The notes below the pieces were generated by a model. It was not told the DNA's origin. It ran no database searches and saw only the letters and a program-made list of their open reading frames with translations. 64,000 nt of DNA from Pararhodonellum marinum (GTDB lineage Bacteria > Bacteroidota > Bacteroidia > Cytophagales > Cyclobacteriaceae), in contig NZ_JACEFJ010000018.1 in assembly GCF_015354735.1 (NCBI RefSeq), positions 1 to 64,000 on the forward strand, in the 5' to 3' direction. Each line of letters starts with the position of its first letter. The first letter of the stretch is position 1. Positions 35,530 to 43,989 of the stretch are shown in pieces. Made by a program: the position numbers and the translations under genes.

Positions 35530-36786
35530 ATGTTTTACAAAATGAAAGTAGTCTGTACCATCCTCACGCTTACTTTAATTTTTCAAGGTATTTGTATGGC
35601 TCAAAGCATATCCAAAGCTCAGGCATCCGAAGACATCCGCTTTTTTAACCAAACCATACAATCCAAGTATCCTGATCCTGAGCGTCATTTCCCAAACTAT
35701 GAGGCATACAGTGATTCCCTGATTGGGGTTTTAGAGGATAAGGTCCCGATGAATGAATTTGCCCAGATGATGGCCAAGTATGCCAATGAGTTTGGGGACG
35801 GCCATACATTCATCCAAAACAGCGAAATCCCTTCCGATGCTAAGGTTTTTCCTTACCAAATAAAAATCAAGGAATCAAAGGGATTCCTTTCAAAATCCTT
35901 GCTTCCTGATACAAATCCCAATTTGATAGGGGCAGAAATCAAAAGGCTCAATCAGGTTGATTTTTCAGCAATCTTGACCAAATCGTTAGAAATGGCGGGG
36001 GGTGAAACAAAAGCGCATCGTATGGAAAGAATTGAAGGGAGTTTTGCCGATTACCTCTATAGATTGGAGGGGGAGATCAGCGTGATTGAGGTGATTGACG
36101 AAAATGAAAGCCGGACTTTTTCCCCGACTTCTATCACAAGAGCGCAATGGCTAAGCTTTGATGAATTGGATGCCAAGCCCAAATATGCGTTTCAGTTGAT
36201 AGATGCAGAAAAAGGCTTGATCATATTTTCAGATATGAATGACATCAACAAAAGTCAATTTGCTAAGTTCCTCAAGGACACTTTTAAAACGCTTGCAGAC
36301 AAAAAAATAAAAACCTTGATCATTGACTTGAGGGATAATGGGGGAGGGAATTTTATGTTTGGGGAAATGCTGCTTGATTATCTGACCGACATGCCTTATA
36401 CCATCCACCAAAAATACCAATATGACATGTTGGGGAAGAAGGTAAACCCAAAAATGGTCAATCCAATCAGACCAAAGTCTCAGAAAAACAGGTTTTCAGG
36501 AGATCTGTTTTTTCTGACGAGTGCCTACACCTATTCCTCTGCTGCTACCATAGTTGCAGCCGTCAAATACAATGGCTTGGGGAAAATAGTAGGTCAGCCC
36601 ATCGGGCAGCCTTATTCGGGTTTTATTGATATGATGACCTTTCAATTGCCCCATTCAAAACTGGTGTGTGGAACGAGCACTGTTTACTATGAATATGCGG
36701 GAATAAATGAAAAGAATGCAGATTTGGGTATTCCACCTGATATTCTGACAGACCAAGACGCTTTGGAATTTTTATTGGGGAATTAA
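35530..36786 (+). CDS. S41 family peptidase, exported
   Basis: 418 residues with a signal peptide (about 1-25, CMAQS). The S41 core includes KTLIIDLRDNGGGNFMFGEM near 258-277, and FLTSAYTYSSAATIVAAVK with the likely nucleophile serine. KIVGQPIGQPYSGF closes the active site, and GIPPDI the usual tail. The N-terminal 130 residues carry KYANEFGDGHTFI, a feature shared by Bacteroidota tricorn/Ctp-like members. Possibly periplasmic. A strong hairpin terminator follows. Confidence 0.88.
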   Translation: MFYKMKVVCTILTLTLIFQGICMAQSISKAQASEDIRFFNQTIQSKYPDPERHFPNYEAYSDSLIGVLEDKVPMNEFAQMMAKYANEFGDGHTFIQNSEIPSDAKVFPYQIKIKESKGFLSKSLLPDTNPNLIGAEIKRLNQVDFSAILTKSLEMAGGETKAHRMERIEGSFADYLYRLEGEISVIEVIDENESRTFSPTSITRAQWLSFDELDAKPKYAFQLIDAEKGLIIFSDMNDINKSQFAKFLKDTFKTLADKKIKTLIIDLRDNGGGNFMFGEMLLDYLTDMPYTIHQKYQYDMLGKKVNPKMVNPIRPKSQKNRFSGDLFFLTSAYTYSSAATIVAAVKYNGLGKIVGQPIGQPYSGFIDMMTFQLPHSKLVCGTSTVYYEYAGINEKNADLGIPPDILTDQDALEFLLGN

Positions 36787-36884
36787 AATAGCAAAACTTT
36801 GGTAATATCTAGGTTAGCTGACCTATAGACACATGTCTGCACACCCCAGAAAGGTCCGGTGCCCAGCCGAAAATGTTTCAGAAA

Positions 36885-36937
36885 GTATAGGGTGAACAGG
36901 GAAGCCTTTTAGCCCTGATCACCCTATACATTTTTTT
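36885..36937 (+). terminator. Rho-independent terminator
   Basis: GTATAGGGTGA and TCACCCTATAC make an 11-bp stem, extended after one A-A mismatch by CAGGG/CCCTG, with an 11-base loop, followed by seven T residues at 36931-36937. This is the cleanest intrinsic terminator in the window and ends the S41 protease transcript. Confidence 0.9.
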
Positions 36938-37041
36938 AAGAAAAACCGATGGCAAATAAAGATTATCAGTTATAGGGCATTGTAATATTTTCTAGAAAAG
37001 AAGCTGAAAATCAAATTGAAATAGGAGTTTCATACTTTTTG

Positions 37042-37617
37042 TCAAAACCGAATCCCCAAATTCAAAGTCCCCACATAAACGGCCCGTTCGCCTTCGGAAT
37101 TCAGAATAGGATGTGGATTGCTTTGAGCAGCCACGTAGTAAAAGCCATGCTGTACACTAAGGTAAGGACTGATCTTCATTTTATCGCGTTTTTCCTGTTT
37201 CAACAATTCCCAACGATATCCGACCAAGAGCCCGATTTCATAATCCCAACTGTCGTTATCCAGCCCATCGACGGCATTGTTTCTATTGAATCCGGGACCA
37301 ATAGCATTGTAGAGCTCCAAATGCAGTCCTTTCCAAAAATACTGTCGATATCCAAAGGTCAATGCCAAATTAGAAAAATCGCCTTCTTCCTCGCGAAATT
37401 CAAAAGGCCGAAGATGATAACCCAGAAACACATCACCAGCCAGTTCATTGTTTCGCCAGGTTTCATAGGTGACTTGACCTTTGTAGATATTTCCCGGAAA
37501 TATGGGCCATAAAATATTGACTTCAGCACCCCATTTTTTAGGTTGAGGAATTTCATTTTGAGCATATCCTGTCACAACTATTGCGAGAAGAATAAAAGAA
37601 AGAACCAGCTTTTTCAT
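37042..37617 (-). CDS. Small outer-membrane barrel-like protein
   Basis: 191 residues with signal peptide (MKKLVLSFILLAIVVTGYAQ) and beta-rich mature sequence: WGAEVNILWPIFPGN, LAGDVFLGYHLRPF, and the terminal AVYVGTLNLGIRF. It resembles the DUF3575-like/barrel group, but the family is not certain. A Crp/Fnr gene is 80 bases upstream on the same strand and may control it. Confidence 0.65.
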   Translation of the reverse strand: MKKLVLSFILLAIVVTGYAQNEIPQPKKWGAEVNILWPIFPGNIYKGQVTYETWRNNELAGDVFLGYHLRPFEFREEEGDFSNLALTFGYRQYFWKGLHLELYNAIGPGFNRNNAVDGLDNDSWDYEIGLLVGYRWELLKQEKRDKMKISPYLSVQHGFYYVAAQSNPHPILNSEGERAVYVGTLNLGIRF

Positions 37618-37697
37618 ACGTTCAACATTTAAGATTTAAAGATTGATACAAAGTTGGTTCTGAGCCCGACTCTTTTTCATTGACCAAAGTCAATAAA

Positions 37698-38261
37698 TCA
37701 TTTCCTTGCTCTGATGCGGCTGAGTGTTTCCGGTTTCACACCGATGTAAGAGGCTACCATGTATTGGGGAACTTCCTGGAGCAGTTTTGAATTCCGATTG
37801 ATTAGCTCTTGGTAGCGTTCCTCAGGACTGGTATGTTGAAATGAATCCAGCCGCTTGGTTATTGTTAAATAAAGGTTCTCCGCAATCAACCTGCCCAGTC
37901 GCTCTATGGATTGATATCTATCATAGAGGGCATGAAGGTCTTTTTTATGGATTTTGTAAATGATGGCATCCTGAAGCGCCTGAATATGATGATCAGATGG
38001 ATTATCAGTTAAAAAACTCCGGTAATTGGTCACAAAATCACCTGGAAAAAAGAAGGCAGTGACTATTTCTTCCCCATCCAAAATGTGGTAAAACCTAAAA
38101 GTACCCGCTTCGATAAAGGCTATAAAATCACATTTCTGACCTTCTTCCAAAAGATAGGCTTTTTTGGCATGCGTTTCTTTAATTAAGCATGCTTGAAAAT
38201 CAGCCCATTCCTGATCCGTTAACTTAACGAGCTTATTGAAATAGTTTTTCAATTGTTCCAT
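37698..38261 (-). CDS. Crp/Fnr family transcriptional regulator
   Basis: 187 residues: cNMP-like domain (KKAYLLEEGQKCDFIAFIEAG) and HTH (VPQYMVASYIGVKPETLSRIRARK). Its ending SRIRARK shows what a Crp terminus looks like without the AQKN ending of the 17445 gene. Upstream of, and probably regulating, the barrel gene at 37042. Confidence 0.9.
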   Translation of the reverse strand: MEQLKNYFNKLVKLTDQEWADFQACLIKETHAKKAYLLEEGQKCDFIAFIEAGTFRFYHILDGEEIVTAFFFPGDFVTNYRSFLTDNPSDHHIQALQDAIIYKIHKKDLHALYDRYQSIERLGRLIAENLYLTITKRLDSFQHTSPEERYQELINRNSKLLQEVPQYMVASYIGVKPETLSRIRARK

Positions 38262-38370
38262 GGAAACTGTTATGGGTTAAAAACATCTTTGTCAATTGAT
38301 CATCATTTAATTAACAAATAAATCCTGAATTTGATGACTCATGGCAAGATTAAAATTTGTCTATTGTAGC

Positions 38371-38409
38371 AATAAGTGGTATATTTAAAATATAATATAC
38401 CACTTTTAT
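38371..38409 (+). promoter_or_regulatory. Operator palindrome of the RHH/PIN module
   Basis: AAGTGGTATAT (38374-38384) and ATATACCACTT (38395-38405) are perfect 11-bp inverted repeats with a 10-base spacer, 10 bases before the antitoxin ATG. This is the expected place for autorepression by a ribbon-helix-helix antitoxin. Confidence 0.7.
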
Positions 38410-38415
38410 TACTTT

Positions 38416-38670
38416 ATGTCCACTTCAATAAAAAAAGTTACCTTATCATTGGATAGAGTCCAATTGGAAAAAATGGCCAGAAAGGCAAAAAAGAACCTTT
38501 CGCAGTATGTAAGGGATCTTATTGAGCGCGAGGTAATTATGAATCAAGATGAACATGAAATTTCAGAGGATATTTTGGAATTAAAGGGTTTATTGAAAGG
38601 AGATGGACTTAACAGTAAAGAACGTGTGAAACAAAGGGCTATAGCAAAGATCCGAGATTATGATCGTTGA
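38416..38670 (+). CDS. DUF6364-like ribbon-helix-helix antitoxin
   Basis: 84 residues. The N-terminal strand KKVTLSLDRVQLEKMARKAKK followed by NLSQYVRDLIEREV is a ribbon-helix-helix DNA-binding domain; the C-terminal part should wrap the toxin. Its TGA overlaps the PIN reading frame by 11 bases (38660-38670), the standard antitoxin-toxin coupling. A perfect operator-like palindrome lies upstream. Confidence 0.8.
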   Translation: MSTSIKKVTLSLDRVQLEKMARKAKKNLSQYVRDLIEREVIMNQDEHEISEDILELKGLLKGDGLNSKERVKQRAIAKIRDYDR

Positions 38671-39091
38671 ACGTATTTTTATAGATACCAATATTTTTGA
38701 TGAATTGTTTTTTGATGGAATTGCTGCTTCTTAAGTTGTTTTTATTTTTGAGCAAATGAAAAGAAGAAAAATCGTAGGTTATACCTCACCTAAAACCTTG
38801 ATGGATGTTTATTACCTTATTCATGCAGAGAAAGGGTGGCAAGAAGCCAATAAGAGAGTTCGACAGATTTATTCCTTCGTGGAAATTAGTCCTCAAGGCC
38901 AAAATGAAGTAAGGGAGGCATTGGCACTCAATTGGTCTGACTTTGAAGACGCCATGCAAATGGCCTCGGCAAAAAGCCAAAAAGTAGATAAAATCATCAC
39001 CTTGGACAGGAAATTCCAGAATAAAGACAAATCATACATTTGGTCACCTGCTGATTTAAAAAGTTTTATAATCCAAAACACACAGAATTAA
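38660..39091 (+). pseudogene. PIN-domain toxin with in-frame stop codon
   Basis: The frame from ATG 38660 encodes RIFIDTNIFDELFFDG (first PIN aspartate in FIDTN), then meets TAA at 38732-38734. It continues in the same frame with FEQMKRRKIVGYTSPKTLMDVYYLI, NWSDFEDAMQMASA (catalytic acid cluster) and DKIITLDRKF. Without the stop it would be a normal 143-residue VapC-like RNase. The downstream ATG at 38756 would lack the first catalytic Asp. Nonsense mutation, sequencing error or suppression are possible. Confidence 0.85.
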
Positions 39092-39242
39092 ACAAATTGT
39101 CTTTCCCATTTTTAGGCTATTAAGGGTAAATCTTGAAAATCTATTTATTCATCGCAATGAAAAAAGCATTACCACACCGTCTTTTTCCCATGATTTTGGT
39201 CTTAATTAGGAGGTCATCAGGTTTTCTAGCATAGATTTTCCC

Positions 39243-40100
39243 TTAATTAATTCTTTCTTTGATCCATTCTTCCACAAAAATAGCTACTTCCTCCCACCCG
39301 GGTTCACTGGCGATATAGTGCGATCTTTTTGGAAATGTGTAATATTCTCTGTTCGATCCTTCATGTTGATAGGCTTCGAAATTTTTGCGAATCAATGGTG
39401 GGGGCAGGTCATTGTCCTTTTCCCCCGCAATGAAAAGCATAGGCACATGTGCTTTTTCAAAATCGATTTCCATGCCTTTCTGTGTACTGGTTTTGGCGAT
39501 GATTCTGCTTTCGGGTATAAAATAAGTTTGATGGGCTGAAATTGCAGCCGAGTCACTTAGCGTATTGAAAAAGGTATATTTAAACCATCGCATTGGAGGT
39601 TGGCAAACCTTATTCCTGGAGCGAAGAGGGTTTACCATCCGAAAATTGGAGCGAATGTATTTCCAATTCAACACAGAGATACCTCTTGGATTGGCACTGG
39701 CCAAGGTGATGCCCATGCTCGCCTTTTCCATTTCGACCAATTTTTGCGTGAGTAAGCCTCCAATGGAATGCCCGATGACAATGGGCTTCTCGGGAAGACT
39801 GTCCACATAGGCAAGCATATAGTCCAAAACCTGTGGGAAGTCAAGGTTCACCAATTCCGGATCAATTTCCTTTTGCAAAACCTGAGGTTCGCCCTGATGG
39901 TAAGGAAAGGACGGTGCATAAACGGTATAGCCTTTTGCTTCAAAAAAAAGCTTCCAATTTTGCCAACTGTGGCTGTTTTGAAACAATCCGTGGATCAAGA
40001 CAATGGTTTTTCCTTTTTCCTGCGCAAAAAGTGATGATGGAAATGTCAATAGGAGGAAGAAAAAACACATCAACCGAAATATGCTAAATGTTGAGTACAT
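39243..40100 (-). CDS. Exported alpha/beta hydrolase
   Basis: About 285 residues from MYSTFS at 40100 (an upstream ATG adds eight residues). A signal peptide ends near LFAQE. The core: IVLIHGLFQNSHSW oxyanion strand, PIVIGHSIGGLLTQ nucleophile elbow with Ser near residue 122, FIAGEKDNDLP acid turn, and KRSHYIASEPG catalytic His. Probably a periplasmic esterase or lipase-like enzyme. Confidence 0.88.
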   Translation of the reverse strand: MYSTFSIFRLMCFFFLLLTFPSSLFAQEKGKTIVLIHGLFQNSHSWQNWKLFFEAKGYTVYAPSFPYHQGEPQVLQKEIDPELVNLDFPQVLDYMLAYVDSLPEKPIVIGHSIGGLLTQKLVEMEKASMGITLASANPRGISVLNWKYIRSNFRMVNPLRSRNKVCQPPMRWFKYTFFNTLSDSAAISAHQTYFIPESRIIAKTSTQKGMEIDFEKAHVPMLFIAGEKDNDLPPPLIRKNFEAYQHEGSNREYYTFPKRSHYIASEPGWEEVAIFVEEWIKERIN

Positions 40101-40184
40101 AAGATGGAAATTTGTTTGGAACAAAATTCCATTGAAATACTGAATGCTTCCCTTATCATTTGGTAAGAAGGCACTTGATATTTG

Positions 40185-40700
40185 TTAAGAAATCGCACTT
40201 CGAATCCTGCTTAGCGACTCGGGGGTTAACCCAAGAAAACTGGCAATCATATGCAAGGGCACTCTTTGAAGGAGTTGCGGCTTGTTTTCCAATAAATACA
40301 AATAGCGCCCTTTTCCATCAAGTGACTGAAAAAGCTTTAGTCTATTTTCCATTTCGATAAAATAATGGGACATGACATTCATTTTAAAGTTTTGGAAATA
40401 GGCATCATCCTTTTGGATATCCACAAGTTGAATCTCGATTAATTCAGCGTCTTCAACCAATTGTATTTTCTCTCGTGCACCACCTAAACCCAGCAGGCTA
40501 TATACTGAGCCTACGATATCTCCTTCCAGATCAAACCAGCCGGTGAGTTCTTGTTCTTCTTGCAGATACATATACCTTGCTATACCTTTTTCAATGATCC
40601 AGCATTTTTGACACCGCTCCCCTTTTTGAACCAATTGAAAGTTTTTTGGGTAGGAAACCCTTTTTCCGATACTTTTTAATTTTGGAATGTCAAGGTTCAT
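40185..40700 (-). CDS. Crp/Fnr family transcriptional regulator
   Basis: 171 residues, shortest of the Crp group: cNMP-like region (KNFQLVQKGERCQKCWIIEKG, with an unusual CQKC pair near residues 30-33) and HTH (VPLHMIASFLGLTPESLSRIRSA). Two cysteines two residues apart could form a metal or redox site. Its ATG overlaps the upstream YdeI-like gene by 4 bases, so it is the last gene of a three-gene unit. Confidence 0.9.
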   Translation of the reverse strand: MNLDIPKLKSIGKRVSYPKNFQLVQKGERCQKCWIIEKGIARYMYLQEEQELTGWFDLEGDIVGSVYSLLGLGGAREKIQLVEDAELIEIQLVDIQKDDAYFQNFKMNVMSHYFIEMENRLKLFQSLDGKGRYLYLLENKPQLLQRVPLHMIASFLGLTPESLSRIRSAIS

Positions 40701-41188
40701 TTTTTGATCAATAGTGAAGGTTTGGTAATTCCCGATTTAATTTTGGTTGCAATCCTTAAAGAAAGCGCTATTCTTTTGTCCTCCGATTTAAGTTTGTTGA
40801 TCAAATACAAAATCCCCCTTTGGTTTCCTGGACTCAATTCATGAAAGCATAGAGAGGCTTCCGGGTCGCTTTGCAAAACCGCTGCAAATTCCTCAGGCAT
40901 TTCAAATTGATAATCTGAATGATCAGGCTGAAAAGACAACGTAATGTTGTCTCCTTCCTTTAATTTTAACTTCTTTAAAATACTGCTTCCCAAGTTTATG
41001 AATGAAGAACCATCCTTTTTCACCATAAGCCCACAATGGAATTCCAGCCTATCACCTATGGAAGCCAAGAACCTTTTTGTATCCCAAGCCAATAATTCAG
41101 CAGTTTGCGGGACATCCAAATCTACCCTGTGCATACCACTGCCAGATTTGTAGATGACTAAATTCGAGATTTGGATTTTTGTGTCCAT
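40697..41188 (-). CDS. DUF1905/YdeI-like protein
   Basis: 163 residues from ATG 41188 (MDTKIQ); a GTG at 41215 gives a longer alternative. The N-terminal 95 residues form a DUF1905-like beta domain (HRVDLDVPQTAELL, FINLGSSILKKLKLKEGD). The C-terminal helical part (HELSPGNQRGILYLINKLKSEDKRIALSLRI) matches the YdeI/OmpD-associated Omdd domain. Middle gene of the YdeI-YdeI-Crp unit. Cytosolic; function not established. Confidence 0.8.
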   Translation of the reverse strand: MDTKIQISNLVIYKSGSGMHRVDLDVPQTAELLAWDTKRFLASIGDRLEFHCGLMVKKDGSSFINLGSSILKKLKLKEGDNITLSFQPDHSDYQFEMPEEFAAVLQSDPEASLCFHELSPGNQRGILYLINKLKSEDKRIALSLRIATKIKSGITKPSLLIKK

Positions 41189-41215
41189 AGTTTTTGTGCA
41201 TGGTAAAAGAATCAC

Positions 41216-41818
41216 TCAACTCCCCTTCAATTTCTCCCTTTTTGAAGATAGTGCTGCAATTTGTTCTACCCTTTTGATCCTGGTTTTATCTGTCTTGGCG
41301 AGTTTGATATACCGCAATACAAACCTTTTGCTGGAGTCATTGATGGCATAGAAAAATTCAGTGGCGCCATCATATTTCTTCAGTGCTGTTCGCAGGTCTT
41401 CGGGTACAACCAGATTGTCTACATCGTCCATAAAATCCCATAAGCCATTCTGCTTGGAAAGCGCAATGGATTGGTAGCCGGCTTCTTGCATTTTGCCTTC
41501 TTCAATCAATTTGGCTGCCCGGTCTTTATAGGTCTTTGCCCAATATTCGACTTTCCTTGGGGATATCAATTGCATGGTTCTATGTTCATCCAGTTTTCTC
41601 CTGATCCCATCTATCCATCCAAAACATAACAGCTCGTCGAGAACCTCAGAAGTGGAAAGGTATTTATCCGGAACCGTTTTCTTGAAGGTGACCAGCCATA
41701 CGCTTTCTTTTTGGGCATGGTGTTGATCCAGCCAGGCCTTTAATTCCTGACTGGATTTTACTTTTACTTTTTCAAATTTCTCTGTTTTGATCATCTGAGA
41801 AAAGGTTTCTATTTTCAC
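41216..41818 (-). CDS. YdeI/OmpD-associated family protein
   Basis: 200 residues; the first ten may be dispensable because a second Met starts MIKTEKFEK. Typical family text: QELKAWLDQHHAQKESVWLV, ELLCFGWIDGIRRKLDEHR, QLISPRKVEYWAKTYKDRAAKL, and a helical C-terminus ending SSKREKLKG. Members are linked to resistance against antimicrobial peptides and bacteriocins in other bacteria. First gene of the unit, 27 bases upstream of the ATG of the next gene. Confidence 0.88.
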   Translation of the reverse strand: MKIETFSQMIKTEKFEKVKVKSSQELKAWLDQHHAQKESVWLVTFKKTVPDKYLSTSEVLDELLCFGWIDGIRRKLDEHRTMQLISPRKVEYWAKTYKDRAAKLIEEGKMQEAGYQSIALSKQNGLWDFMDDVDNLVVPEDLRTALKKYDGATEFFYAINDSSKRFVLRYIKLAKTDKTRIKRVEQIAALSSKREKLKGS

Positions 41819-41979
41819 ACTTCACATGATCCATAAACACTTTAAAGGGGAGTGGTGTTTGAATGTAAAATGAAATTTTTATTTACAGATTTTGATCTAT
41901 TTTTTTCTTTAAATGAGTAGTCAAAAGTATTTTGATAAAGGCTTTTTATTTACCAAATAAAGCCTTAATTCAAGATCGG

Positions 41980-42837
41980 TTATACAAAATCTCTGTTTAA
42001 AACAGTTTTTAAATCTGTTGGCTTTTCGCCTAACACTTCCTCAACATGATTGGTTAAGCGACCCACAGTTCCATTTTTTATCATTCCGTAAACCGGGATC
42101 ATATAATCAGCGATAAAATCCGGTGCCCCACCAGCTCTTAAGGCACCTCTATACGCTTCTTCTGTAGGATTAGGATATACAATTTCCTTATTCAGGACTT
42201 CCGAAAGTAGGTTGGCAGCATCATGGTAGCTTAACAATTCCGGCCCGGTAAGCTGGTAAGTTTTACCAGAATGCCCTTCTTCAGTCAATACCTTAGCTGC
42301 CACCTTGGCTATATCTTCTGAATCCACAAACCCTACTTTTCCATTTCCCGCTACATTAAAAGTTATACCTCTTTCCATCAGATTTTCATATTCATAATTT
42401 TTGAAATTCTGTGCAAAAAAAGATGGTTGCAAAATGGTGAAATCCAACTGACTTTCTTTTAGGTAGCTTTCCACAATATTGTGAAAAGCCATATTACCAC
42501 CCAAATTTTCATTTCCAAAAGCAGAAAGATAAACAATTCTGTTTATGCCTTTATGCTTTAAAAAATCAATAAATGGTATTAAAACTTGCTCCAAATTCAG
42601 CGTTAAAGGAGGGCCTAATACAAAAACCCTATCTACATTTTCAGTGGCTCTTTCGAACGTGTGTTTATCCGTAAAATCAAATTTCACCCACGCATCTTTT
42701 GAGATGTTTAAGATCGATTTCGCCTTATTAATGTCTCTGCTGCCTGCGACAAAATTTGCATTTAAGGCTTGTAATTGCTTTACCAAGGATTTTCCAATGG
42801 TACCTGTGGCTCCAGTAATCAAAATTTTTTCTTTCAT
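41980..42837 (-). CDS. NmrA/QOR2-like NAD(P)-binding reductase
   Basis: 285 residues: Rossmann motif ILITGATGTIGKSLV, then VFVLGPPLTLNLEQV, IVYLSAFGNENLGG and FTILQPSFFAQNF. The C-terminal half contains TYQLTGPELLSYHDAANLLSEVL, the usual NmrA-domain ending. It is paralogous to the 28116 protein. Divergent from an HxlR gene with an 80-base palindrome-rich gap, so it is probably HxlR-controlled. Confidence 0.88.
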   Translation of the reverse strand: MKEKILITGATGTIGKSLVKQLQALNANFVAGSRDINKAKSILNISKDAWVKFDFTDKHTFERATENVDRVFVLGPPLTLNLEQVLIPFIDFLKHKGINRIVYLSAFGNENLGGNMAFHNIVESYLKESQLDFTILQPSFFAQNFKNYEYENLMERGITFNVAGNGKVGFVDSEDIAKVAAKVLTEEGHSGKTYQLTGPELLSYHDAANLLSEVLNKEIVYPNPTEEAYRGALRAGGAPDFIADYMIPVYGMIKNGTVGRLTNHVEEVLGEKPTDLKTVLNRDFV

Positions 42838-42859
42838 TTTTTTAAGTAGTTAAGATTTA

Positions 42860-42896
42860 TAGTTACTTTTAGTAACCTAAATCTATTAAGTAACTA
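42860..42896. promoter_or_regulatory. Candidate HxlR operator cluster
   Basis: GTTACT / AGTAAC form a 6-bp inverted repeat with a 3-base spacer (42862-42876). Another AGTAACTA half-site (42889-42896) is the reverse complement of TAGTTACT at 42860-42867. All lie between the divergent reductase and HxlR genes. Confidence 0.55.
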
Positions 42897-42917
42897 TTTA
42901 GATAAAAAGAGGGTACA

Positions 42918-43355
42918 ATGAGTAAACCAAGTAACACCGTTGTAACTATTGCTGAGAATGAATCTGTTGAGGAAGAAAAAAACCTTAAATTAATTTTAGA
43001 TAGGGCGAAAGACCAAAGTAAACTCTGCCCTGTCCGGGATGTCATCCATAGAATCAGTGATAAGTGGAGCCTACTTTCCATACTTGCTTTAGGGACACAT
43101 GGCACTTTGCGATTTAATGCGCTAAAGAAAGAAATAGGTGATGTATCTCAACGCATGCTTACTGTTACTCTCAGGAATTTGGAGGAGGATGGTTTTGTTA
43201 GTAGAAAAATTTATGCAGAGGTTCCACCAAGGGTAGAGTATCAATTAACTGACATGGGACAAGGCTTAATGCAACAAGCTCTGCAATTGGCTGACTGGGC
43301 TAATACTCAGCTACCAGCCATTATTTCAAGTAGAAAGAAATTTAAAAAGGGTTGA
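42918..43355 (+). CDS. HxlR-family winged-helix regulator
   Basis: 145 residues with an extended acidic N-terminus (about 1-38) ahead of the usual core: LCPVRDVIHRISDKWSLLSIL with the conserved Cys, LRFNALKKEIGDVSQRMLTVTLRNLEEDGF, and PPRVEYQLTDMG. Paralogous to the 29765 regulator. Divergent from the QOR2-like gene it probably controls. Confidence 0.92.
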   Translation: MSKPSNTVVTIAENESVEEEKNLKLILDRAKDQSKLCPVRDVIHRISDKWSLLSILALGTHGTLRFNALKKEIGDVSQRMLTVTLRNLEEDGFVSRKIYAEVPPRVEYQLTDMGQGLMQQALQLADWANTQLPAIISSRKKFKKG

Positions 43356-43461
43356 CGAGTTTTTTGGAGGATTTTCAATATACAACAGTTTTATGCCTTT
43401 AAATCTAAAAATCTTTATCTGGCCAACGTCATCGTTGCTTAGAAAACGAGTAAGACGTATA

Positions 43462-43501
43462 TTTTCACATTACAATATCTGCCGAAATTGTAATGTGAAA
43501 A
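43462..43501. terminator. Bidirectional hairpin terminator
   Basis: TTTTCACATTACAAT (43462-43476) and ATTGTAATGTGAAAA (43487-43501) are a perfect 15-bp inverted repeat with a 10-base loop, between the convergent HxlR and ArsC/Spx-like genes. The A/T ends provide U runs in both directions. Confidence 0.75.
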
Positions 43502-43558
43502 ATCATCATTTTCTTTTTCCAATTGTATGATAACCATTTTGCTTTGGTAACTGCTCAT

Positions 43559-43915
43559 TTACAATAACAAATTCCAATTTTCCTCTTTAAACCCTGATAT
43601 AGCAATTGCCCCTTTAACAACGATTGGTCTTTTTATCATAAATGGGTTTTCTAAGAGTTTTTCAATAGCAAAATCATTGTCGCTCATAATTTTTTCTTGA
43701 ACATCTTTATCTAATTTTTTAAAGATAAGTCCTTGAGGTGTTACAACCTCTTTCTTATCTAAAATAGAAAAGAAAGTCTCTATAATTTCTCTTGTTATAC
43801 CCTTTTTTTTATAGTTGTGAAATTCAAACTCAATGCCGTTATCTTCCAGGAATTTTATGCCTTTTGCAGTAGTATCGCAACTTGGCATGCCGTAAATGAT
43901 TGTTTTGTCGTTCAT
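43559..43915 (-). CDS. ArsC/Spx-family protein
   Basis: About 118 residues from ATG 43915 (MNDKT). Thioredoxin-like ArsC/Spx fold: the strand IIYGMPSCDTTAKGIKFLEDNG has one conserved cysteine with Asp-Thr-Thr after it. EFHNYKKKGITREII and NPFMIKRPIVVKG are the usual family text. The single Cys with a non-Cys partner is like YffB/ArsC-related proteins rather than Spx CxxC. Likely a redox or glutathione-linked reductase; substrate unknown. Confidence 0.85.
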   Translation of the reverse strand: MNDKTIIYGMPSCDTTAKGIKFLEDNGIEFEFHNYKKKGITREIIETFFSILDKKEVVTPQGLIFKKLDKDVQEKIMSDNDFAIEKLLENPFMIKRPIVVKGAIAISGFKEENWNLLL

Positions 43916-43989
43916 TTTTTTGTCATTGTTGTTCAAAGAAATTGAAGGATTGATTTATTAAATTTTTGAATTTTAATTTAGTTTTATCG

